DNA of 64,000 nt from an uncultured Porphyromonadaceae bacterium. GTDB lineage: Bacteria > Bacteroidota > Bacteroidia > Bacteroidales > Muribaculaceae. A model generated the notes under the pieces. That model was not told where the DNA came from, did no database searches, and saw only the letters and a list, made by a program, of their open reading frames with translations. The stretch is from NCBI GenBank assembly GCA_947177035.1, contig CAMWSS010000005.1, positions 25,411 through 89,410 on the forward strand, given 5' to 3'. Of this stretch, positions 56,813 through 64,000 are shown in pieces (position 1 is the stretch's first letter; each line of letters opens with the position of its first letter). A program made the translations under genes and the position numbers.

Positions 56813-58939
56813 TTAAAAAGCGTCGACGAAGGTAAGCTCGGTTGTGATGCGCCGGAACTGGCTTCCTTTTCCTTCGGCCACGTTGATGTCGATGCGGTAT
56901 GAGGTGCGCATGTCCTGCAGTTCTTTGATATTCTCCTGCAGGAATCCTTTCACGCCTTGCGCGCGCAGGAATGCGAGCTGTTCGTTCTGGGTTATGCGTC
57001 CTTTGGGCGTCACGGTGATTCCGGTCATGTCGCCGTTGTTGTAGACCGGTTCGTCGATGAATTCGCCATAGATTCCGTCGTAGATGATGCGTCCGACGAT
57101 GGGGCTTGAGTCTGCTGTGCCTGAAATTCTGACGTTGAGCTTTTTGCCGGCCGCGATGTAGCGTGCCAGTTCGCCGTCGAGCGATTTCTTGACGAGTTCG
57201 AGCATGGATTTGGCCGCGCCCGACTGTTCGATGCGGTATTTTCCGGGTCCGAAGTCTTCCTGGGCGGTGAATCCGGGATCTACTTCATAGGTGAATCTGA
57301 CTTTGTAGTTGAGGATTTTGTTGCCGTTGGCATCATAGTCAGGCTCGACTTCGGTTGCCACGGTTATGTTTGTGTGGTCGGAAATGACGTTCTGGCTTTT
57401 TGCCTCTTCGACCACCTGCTCCTGGATTTCGCGCAGTTTCAGTTCTTCCATCTGCTGCTGCTGGATGAGTTCGAGCGACACGATATCTTCCTCTTCATCG
57501 TTCTGCATGAAGTTGAGGGGTACGCGGTCAACGTTGTCGTATATGTAGGTCTTGCCGTCGGCGGCGTTCAGCACTTCGGCATATATCAGCTCGAATTTGT
57601 CGCCGCTCGTCACGGTGTATTTCGCATTGGTGAATGTGAGGTCTTCGGGGTTGGTGAACGCTGTGATGTCGCTTTGCGGCACAGGCAGGTATATGGCAGG
57701 CATGTTGTTGAAGTCCACCTCAAGCAGTCCGTGGCGCTCGTCGTATTGTCCGAGGGTGATTTCGGCCATTGCAACCATGTCGGGCGCGAGTCTTGTGGCC
57801 GCTTCGTCCTCGAGCAGCCGGCGGTGTGCCGCGCGCGTCTCGTCGTTGACACGGAGCTGGTATTCTTCAAGTGTTTCTCCTGGCATCATCTTGAGCCATT
57901 CGTTCATCTTGCGGTTGACTTCGTCGTCGATGAGTTTGGTATAATAAGGAGTCAGGTGATACATGCGCTTCACGTCCATTGCCTTGTGGGTGGTGTAGGC
58001 CAGCAGGGTGTTCTTGCGGCTGTCGGGGAGGAAGAGCACGTCTTTCAGTTTGCCGTCGGGCACGCTGACAATCTCGCGGTCTTCTTCCGGGTCAAGAAGG
58101 TTTACGATGACGATGTCGGTCGGCGATTTTGCCACGGCAATGTATTTGCTGTCGAAGTTATATGACGCCGACATGCCGTCGCCAAGGTCTTCGACCGTGT
58201 TCTTGATCATGAATGTGCGCGTGTCGTATATGCTGAGCATGCCGTCGTCGGTCAGTACGGCAAACTCAGTGTCGTCGTCGGAGAACAGGATCTCTTTTAC
58301 TCCGCCTTCGAAGTCCCATTTGTGGCGCACTGATTTGTCTTCAAAATTATAGACTGTGACGTTGGCGCCGTCGGTTGTGGCCAGGTGGTAGCGGTTGCTG
58401 CTGAGGGTCATGTCTGTTACCCTGTGTTCGAGCGGCATTTCGTCAACCATCTTGAACGATCTGGAGTCGATGGTGCGCAGCACGGAGTCGGCAGTGGCCA
58501 GCAGGATGTTGAGCGCATCAGGCGTGTAGCAAGCCGCTGTCGGCGATCCGAGTTTCTTGGTGTTGTGTTTATATAGCCGGTGGTTTGGCCGGTCAGTGCC
58601 ATAGACTTTGGCGTTTGTACGTCCTTTTTTGTTGACTGTCACCACTATGTAGTTGAAGCCGGCAGGATTTATGTCCAGATCTATGATGCGGTCGCCGGCG
58701 ACGGCGATATTTTTACCGCGGATTGTGTAGACGTTGGCTCCGGCATAGGGGTAGGCCACAGTGCTGAATCGGGCAAGTCCGTCGGGCGAGTCAGGCAGTT
58801 TGAATCGGTATTCCGAGTGGGTGGCAACTGCTCTTTCTTCTTTGTCGAATGTTGCGGCGTAGGTCGGAAGCATAGAGGCCAGAGCCAGTCCCAAGGGAAG
58901 TGTGTGCCGGATCATGTTCAGCGTTAGTTTCGGTGTCAT
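56813..58939 (-). CDS. secreted WD40/beta-propeller-like protein
   Basis: Signal peptide; repeated short beta segments (VYNFEDKSVRHKWDFEGGVKEILFSDDDTEFAVLTDDGMLSIYD). Confidence 0.65.
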   Translation of the reverse strand: MTPKLTLNMIRHTLPLGLALASMLPTYAATFDKEERAVATHSEYRFKLPDSPDGLARFSTVAYPYAGANVYTIRGKNIAVAGDRIIDLDINPAGFNYIVVTVNKKGRTNAKVYGTDRPNHRLYKHNTKKLGSPTAACYTPDALNILLATADSVLRTIDSRSFKMVDEMPLEHRVTDMTLSSNRYHLATTDGANVTVYNFEDKSVRHKWDFEGGVKEILFSDDDTEFAVLTDDGMLSIYDTRTFMIKNTVEDLGDGMSASYNFDSKYIAVAKSPTDIVIVNLLDPEEDREIVSVPDGKLKDVLFLPDSRKNTLLAYTTHKAMDVKRMYHLTPYYTKLIDDEVNRKMNEWLKMMPGETLEEYQLRVNDETRAAHRRLLEDEAATRLAPDMVAMAEITLGQYDERHGLLEVDFNNMPAIYLPVPQSDITAFTNPEDLTFTNAKYTVTSGDKFELIYAEVLNAADGKTYIYDNVDRVPLNFMQNDEEEDIVSLELIQQQQMEELKLREIQEQVVEEAKSQNVISDHTNITVATEVEPDYDANGNKILNYKVRFTYEVDPGFTAQEDFGPGKYRIEQSGAAKSMLELVKKSLDGELARYIAAGKKLNVRISGTADSSPIVGRIIYDGIYGEFIDEPVYNNGDMTGITVTPKGRITQNEQLAFLRAQGVKGFLQENIKELQDMRTSYRIDINVAEGKGSQFRRITTELTFVDAF

Positions 58940-58999
58940 TGTGTGAGTTGAAATAAGTGTGTGGTGTAAAATATATGTGTGGTGTATGTTGGTTGTCGG

Positions 59000-59857
59000 T
59001 CAGAGTATTCTCAAGTATAGCGGGAAGTCGCCGCCCGGGTCTCCCGGCACCGCATTTCCGTCGATCAGGCTGTTGAGTTTCGTGAGCAGTTCGTCTACTT
59101 CAAAATAGTAGTTTGTCATCACCAGAATGTGGTTTTCCGCGCGAGTCAGTCCGGAGTTCTGGCTTCTGGCGATTGACTGGTCGGGTTGCAACGCATAGCT
59201 TCCGACCGGCTGCCCCAGTTCTGAAATGCAGATAACCCCGTCGTCACCAAACTTGATCACGTTGAAATAGATCGGAAACGCCAGTGTGTTTTCCACCGAA
59301 AAAAGTATTCCGTTTCCGTCGTTGCGGCTGTTGCGTATGGTTACCGGAGATTTCATGGCGTCGAGATCCTGGAGTGAATTTGACAGCATGGCATAAAGCC
59401 TTTGGCTGAGAAGGTCGACATCGACCTGCACCCGCTCGGCGTCAGGGTCATATGTTGACAGGGCGCGTGTCACTTTCCCTTTTTCGATGAAAATCACTCC
59501 GCTACCCGAGTCGGCGGTTTTTCCCATTCGGATTTTGTCATGGACGGTGCCCGAGTTTGACCTGGCTTTCTTCTTTGCGTCAAACATGATTCGTGTCACC
59601 GTCATCTGTCCGGGGGTACGTGCGCTGTATATCTGGCTGTCGATTGAATCGAGCACATCGATCGACGAATCGTCGCCGATGATTATCAGGTCGGCCGGTT
59701 TGATCTCCATGCCAGCTGTGGCGGTGACGGTTTTTGACCCTTGTCTGAGTTTGACATTTCCGCTTACAGACTTGACGGAATAGTGTGCCGACGCCTGAGC
59801 CAGTCCGAGAATAATGGCCGCAAGCATAGCGCAGAGGTGTTTAATGTGGCTATTCAT
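59000..59857 (-). CDS. secreted FecR-like domain protein
   Basis: Start at MNSHIKHLCAMLAAIILG; SVKSVSGNVKLRQGSKTVTATAGMEIKPADLIIIGDDSSIDVLD. Confidence 0.7.
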   Translation of the reverse strand: MNSHIKHLCAMLAAIILGLAQASAHYSVKSVSGNVKLRQGSKTVTATAGMEIKPADLIIIGDDSSIDVLDSIDSQIYSARTPGQMTVTRIMFDAKKKARSNSGTVHDKIRMGKTADSGSGVIFIEKGKVTRALSTYDPDAERVQVDVDLLSQRLYAMLSNSLQDLDAMKSPVTIRNSRNDGNGILFSVENTLAFPIYFNVIKFGDDGVICISELGQPVGSYALQPDQSIARSQNSGLTRAENHILVMTNYYFEVDELLTKLNSLIDGNAVPGDPGGDFPLYLRIL

Positions 59858-61098
59858 GTTGTGTGTCGGTTGTGTGCGGCATTGCTCCGGCCGCGGTTTT
59901 TGAAGTGTGTGAACAGATTTTGAAAAATATAGCTGCTCCCGATCCATACGTCGCAGGCAAAGAGAGCGAATGTGAGCATGAGCAGAGAGAACGAGAAGTC
60001 GATTATGACACGGTGGTCAACAAACATAGAGTAGCCGATGCGTATTATAAGGTATAGCACCAGCACCTGAACCATGCGGAGCACCAGACCTTTGATCTGC
60101 ACCCGCAACGATAGGCTGGCCATGGCCAGCAGGAAGCACAGCAGGAAGGCCAGCCCGAGATTCAGCCATGAGGCGGCCACGGTGTAATAGTTGCCGTTTA
60201 GAATGGTGCTGATGGCATAGGCATGTATCATCACTCCCGACATTTTGTCGGACACCGGAGTGCGGTGCATGTCGCCAATCTCGTTCATAGCTCCGACCAC
60301 CACTACTTTTCCTTCCACTTCGGCCGGCCTGTCGGGCAGTTCCTGCCATGGAATCACATTGAAGGTGCGGCTGGGAAAGTCGATGGTCTCGGTTTTGTTT
60401 CCGCGGGATTCGAGGAGTCTGACGGCGCCTGCATCGGCTTTTCGAGCCAGAGCCACTGCAAATGGGCTGATTGTTTTGCCGAACTGGCCTTGAAATATGA
60501 CCGGGAAGTCGCGGATCGTGCTTCCGTCGGATTTTGACGGCAGATTGACTGCGCCATGTGTGATTATGTCATGGTGCGTGTTGTAGAAAAACGAGTAGTC
60601 GTCGACCATAAAAGTGTCTTTCTGTCCCGGCATGGCGCAGAGACCGACGGCCAGCACAAGGTCTGGGCAATTTTCAATGGCATGGAGCAGGCGGCTGTCG
60701 TCGGCATGAGGCTCGTTGAACGTCACGTCGATTCCGACTGCCGCCGGATTCATGACGGAGAGCATCTCGATTATGTCGGTCACGTCGTCGCGGCTCGTAT
60801 TGTCAATGTCGACGATCACAATCTTGTCGTCGAGCGCGCGCACCGGGCGAGAGTCGGCTATTATATTGTAGAAATCCGTCAAGTTGAAGTCCTTTGTGTC
60901 GGAATTAGACATGAGGGTTCCCGCCGAAAAGCTGAACGGCTGGGCCAGCACGAAAGACAATAGGAACGCGAGAGTTGCAATGCCGGCAGCTTTCAGCGCA
61001 CGTCTCCACCCTTCGCCATTGAGTCTACTGAAAATGGCGGAGAGATTTGTGTGTGATTTATGTGTGTGTGGCCTGTCCATAACTATGGCATTATTCAA
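59854..61098 (-). CDS. CHASE2-domain membrane protein
   Basis: KIVIVDIDNTSRDD..., MNPAAVGIDVTFNEPHADDSRLLHAI, GKVVVVGAMNEIGDMHRTPVSDKMSGVMIHAYAISTILNG, three C-terminal TM. True start may be MDRPHTH (61080). Confidence 0.88.
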   Translation of the reverse strand: MNNAIVMDRPHTHKSHTNLSAIFSRLNGEGWRRALKAAGIATLAFLLSFVLAQPFSFSAGTLMSNSDTKDFNLTDFYNIIADSRPVRALDDKIVIVDIDNTSRDDVTDIIEMLSVMNPAAVGIDVTFNEPHADDSRLLHAIENCPDLVLAVGLCAMPGQKDTFMVDDYSFFYNTHHDIITHGAVNLPSKSDGSTIRDFPVIFQGQFGKTISPFAVALARKADAGAVRLLESRGNKTETIDFPSRTFNVIPWQELPDRPAEVEGKVVVVGAMNEIGDMHRTPVSDKMSGVMIHAYAISTILNGNYYTVAASWLNLGLAFLLCFLLAMASLSLRVQIKGLVLRMVQVLVLYLIIRIGYSMFVDHRVIIDFSFSLLMLTFALFACDVWIGSSYIFQNLFTHFKNRGRSNAAHNRHTT

Positions 61099-61102
61099 TG
61101 CG

Positions 61103-61134
61103 CAAAGTTACGGAATGTTAACTGATCTGCCAAA
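61103..61134 (-). promoter_or_regulatory. Bacteroidales-type promoter of CHASE2-caspase operon
   Basis: Minus strand TTTG-N20-TAACTTTG (CAAAGTTA 61103-61110; CAAA 61131-61134). Confidence 0.78.
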
Positions 61135-61373
61135 TTAAGAAAAGAAAATCTGTCGAAATTGATGTGTCTCAAGTTTTCAGGGAAAATCAGGTAGAAGATT
61201 TTTAATAAAGGTTGCGATATGCAATCCGCGCAGACCATTGTGAAAATACCTGACGCGACAGTCTGAAGCCAGGCTCAATCATGAGTCTTTTGCCTCACGA
61301 TTGCGGTGGAGGTTGAACTTTCTTGTGATCCTCCTGGATTAGTCGGGTTTTATCAGATTCAGACGGAATATTG

Positions 61374-61865
61374 TCAGCTAACCAGCCCGGCACCGATTTT
61401 ATGGGAGAACATCCCCGGATTGGTGTCGCTCACGACGCTCGCCCTTTCAAAGATGGCTTTCAGGGGTGTTGATATATCGGCAGAATAAGTAGGAGAGCCT
61501 ATGATAAGCACATCAGCCGCCGTCATTTTGTCATATAGGTCGCAAAATATATCATTGCGCCACACGCAGTTTCTCTTACCGGCACAGGCGAAGCAAGCTT
61601 TGCAGGGGTTTATTGTTACCCCTGCAAGATTGATTTTTTCGATATCATGTCCTGACTGCGCAAGTTCCGCAACGACAAGGTCTATCATGTCTCCGGTGTT
61701 GCTTTCCTTACGCGCGCTCCCGTTTATTGCAAGTATCTTCATACGTCGTTTTGTATTCCGGTCTATAACGTTTGCGGCCTCTGCAATTCCGGTGGCCGAA
61801 AGCGCTGTACCTGCTGCAATCAGACCGATTCTCTTTATTGCATCGCGTCGGTTCATTACACTCAT
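61374..61865 (-). pseudogene. NADPH-dependent FMN reductase-like flavoprotein, probably C-terminally truncated
   Basis: ILAINGSARKESNTGDMIDLV, NPCKACFACAGKRNC, IGSPTYSADISTPLKAI, then stops at KIGAGLVS*, where homologues normally continue. Confidence 0.55.
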
Positions 61866-63043
61866 TTATATGACTCGGCGAATATATTTATGATGTCTTG
61901 GTCAGACATCTGCACGCGGTCACTGGTAAACATTATGCCCATCACTTCGCGCGTGTTACGCATAAGCGTTTCAAATTCAGAAGGCTTAATGCCGTAGTCC
62001 GACATTTTTAGGTCGGCAACTCCGCACGCCTCCTGCAATTCCACGAGGGCTGTTATGAAATCCTCTGGCTTGTCGGCTTCGGATTTACCAAGCAGACGGG
62101 CAAGCTCTATAAAACGGTCGTCGCATCCATGATTTTGTATGAAATAACTGAAATATGCCTTGCTTATCATTATCAGACCGGCTCCGTGAGGCAGATTGGG
62201 GTGATATGCCGACAGTGCGTGTTCAAGACCATGTTCACTCGTCAAAAGTGTAAGGCACATAACTGCTCCTGACAAGGTATTGGCAAATGCCACCCTCGTG
62301 CGGGCTTCGAGGTCGTTGCCGTCCGCCACAGCACGTGGCAAATATTCCGCGATATTGCGTATTGCCTCCCGTGCGTTCATGTCACTTGCGAGATTCGCGG
62401 TGTTGGCTATAAAGCCTTCAACGCTGTGAAATAACGCATCGAATCCTTGAAAAGCTGTGAATTCGGGAGGAACCGAAAGCATTAGCTCCGGGTCAACAAT
62501 GGCGAGAACGGGAAAAAGTCCGGGGTGCATTATAAATGCCTTTTCGTTTGTGTCCTCTTTGGTAATTACACCGCTGTTGTCCGTTTCAGAACCCGTGCCG
62601 GCGGTTGTTGTAATTGCAATTATTGGCAACGGTTTTTGTGTAACAGCTTTTCCTTTGCCTGAACCGACCGCCACATAGTCCCAAAGGGTGCCGTCGTTGG
62701 TGGCAAGCAAAGCTATGGCTTTCGCACAGTCCATGACACTGCCTCCACCGAGGGCCACCAGAAAATCGGCATTGAAGTTTTTGGCGGCATCGGCACCTGC
62801 CGAGGTGTTGTCGACTGTCGGATTAGGTACTACTCCATCAAAAACGGAAGTTGTAATGCCGGCCTTGTGCAATTGTTCTTCGGTTCGGGCAAGGTAACCG
62901 TTGGCGCGTGTCGATTTGCCGTTTGAAATTATGATTAATGCCCTTTTTCCGGGGAAGGTTTGTTTATGAAGATTGTTAAGCTGCCCGGCACCGAAAAGGA
63001 TGCGGGTAGGAATGTACTGGTTGTATTGAAGTTTTGTGTTCAT
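61862..63043 (-). CDS. iron-containing alcohol dehydrogenase
   Basis: FLVALGGGSVMDCAKAIA, TTAGTGSETDNSGVI, EHGLEHALSAYHPNLPHGAGL. Confidence 0.93.
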   Translation of the reverse strand: MNTKLQYNQYIPTRILFGAGQLNNLHKQTFPGKRALIIISNGKSTRANGYLARTEEQLHKAGITTSVFDGVVPNPTVDNTSAGADAAKNFNADFLVALGGGSVMDCAKAIALLATNDGTLWDYVAVGSGKGKAVTQKPLPIIAITTTAGTGSETDNSGVITKEDTNEKAFIMHPGLFPVLAIVDPELMLSVPPEFTAFQGFDALFHSVEGFIANTANLASDMNAREAIRNIAEYLPRAVADGNDLEARTRVAFANTLSGAVMCLTLLTSEHGLEHALSAYHPNLPHGAGLIMISKAYFSYFIQNHGCDDRFIELARLLGKSEADKPEDFITALVELQEACGVADLKMSDYGIKPSEFETLMRNTREVMGIMFTSDRVQMSDQDIINIFAESYK

Positions 63044-63090
63044 TGTTTATATTGTTTATATTGTTTATTTCATAAATCAGTTGTCCGTTA

Positions 63091-63933
63091 TCAGTACCAG
63101 TCATGTTTTTCGTTTCGGTTCAGGGCTGCGATGCGACTCATTTCCTCATCACTCAGCTCAAAGTCGAATATAGAGATGTTTTCTTTCATGTGCGCGGGGT
63201 TGCTTGAGCCTGGTATGACCACGACTCCACGCTGCAAGTCCCATCTTAATATAACCTGGGCGACAGATTTATTGTGGGAGTCGGCGATTTCTTTCAAAAC
63301 CGGGTCGTTGAGCAACTCTTTCTGGTGACCTCTGCCACCGAGAGGATACCATGCCTCGACAGCTATCCCAAGGTCTTGGATATGAGGTACAACATCAGTA
63401 TCCTGATAATATGGGTGCAACTCGTTCTGTACCAGCACAGGCTTTATATTGACCTGTTTTATAAATTCATCGATCTCGTTGATATAGTAACACGACACGC
63501 CGATAGAACGGATTTTGCCTTGCGCGACATACTTCTCCATAGCCTTGTATGCCTTCACGTCATCCGTGCCGGGATGATGCAGGAGCATCAGATCCACATA
63601 TCCGATGTCGAGTTTGCGCAGACATTCCTCTATCGCGGCTTCCGGGTTGGAATATTGGTTGGGGTAAATCTTGGTGGCTACAAAGATTTCTTCGCGCGGC
63701 ACGCCTGATTCCCTTACTCCTTTGCCGACCTCAACTTCGTTCCCGTACATGTGAGCCGTGTCGATTTTTCTGAAACCGAGGGCAATGGCTGATTTTACGG
63801 AATTGACACATACGTCACCTGTCAGGCTATAAGTGCCAAGACCTACAATCGGCATATCGTAACCGCTACTCAGTCGTATTGTCGGAGCCTGTCCGTTTTT
63901 ACCTTTTGAAAGTGGGAAATTCGCGTAATCCAT
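63091..63933 (-). CDS. aldo/keto reductase
   Basis: MPIVGLGTYSL, GFRKIDTAHMYGNEVEVGKGVRESG, YVDLMLLHHPG, VVIPGSSNPAHMKENISIFDFELSDEEM. Confidence 0.94.
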   Translation of the reverse strand: MDYANFPLSKGKNGQAPTIRLSSGYDMPIVGLGTYSLTGDVCVNSVKSAIALGFRKIDTAHMYGNEVEVGKGVRESGVPREEIFVATKIYPNQYSNPEAAIEECLRKLDIGYVDLMLLHHPGTDDVKAYKAMEKYVAQGKIRSIGVSCYYINEIDEFIKQVNIKPVLVQNELHPYYQDTDVVPHIQDLGIAVEAWYPLGGRGHQKELLNDPVLKEIADSHNKSVAQVILRWDLQRGVVVIPGSSNPAHMKENISIFDFELSDEEMSRIAALNRNEKHDWY

Positions 63934-64000
63934 ATTGTTGTCTTTATTAAGACCCCGTTCCCCAATATTTGTTAACGCTGGGGTCGCATATCTCTGAGTG

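Noticed and set aside
63042-63068. (attgtttat)x3 tandem repeat upstream of the alcohol dehydrogenase
   Set aside because: Short simple repeat in a 5' leader; real, but too little context to claim regulation
1-64000. CRISPR arrays, rRNA operons, intact insertion sequences or prophage
   Set aside because: No regularly spaced repeats, rRNA-like sequence, transposase or phage structural genes were recognised by eye

Overview
This 64-kb window is chromosomal DNA from a Bacteroidales bacterium. The evidence is TTTG-N20/21-TAnnTTTG promoters, the UpxY/fimbrillin/OmpA gene content and a NagB-LmbE fusion. The left part (1-23 kb) is mostly housekeeping: Smr-domain protein, EFR1-type ferredoxin, MBL hydrolase, rsmG, a sulfatase with two paralogous secreted proteins, OmpA, sigma factor, NagB-like/LmbE fusion, Sua5-type protein, cation/proton antiporter, MgtC, truA, speA, PlsC-like acyltransferase, tRNA-Arg and tRNA-Gln. 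The centre (23.5-44.3 kb) is a capsule/exopolysaccharide locus. It is preceded by a perfect 24-bp inverted repeat that brackets a likely invertible promoter upstream of an upxY homologue. The locus contains flippase, polymerase, nine glycosyltransferases, pyruvyltransferase, priming sugar transferase, Wza and Wzc homologues, plus an unusual PqqD-like / nucleotidyltransferase / HprK-like trio. Next (44.3-50.9 kb) come surface lipoproteins: a small leader-like peptide, a fimbrillin-like protein fused to a PI-PLC-like fold without catalytic residues, a fimbrillin-like/GH27 fusion, and OmpA. From 51.0 to 61.1 kb there is a single minus-strand operon: CHASE2, FecR-like, WD40-like, TPR-caspase, DUF4384-like, small secreted protein and transglutaminase-like protein. 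It is the best candidate for an under-described system. The right end holds a truncated flavoprotein, an iron-containing alcohol dehydrogenase and an aldo/keto reductase. All family assignments come from reading motifs by eye; no database search was run.
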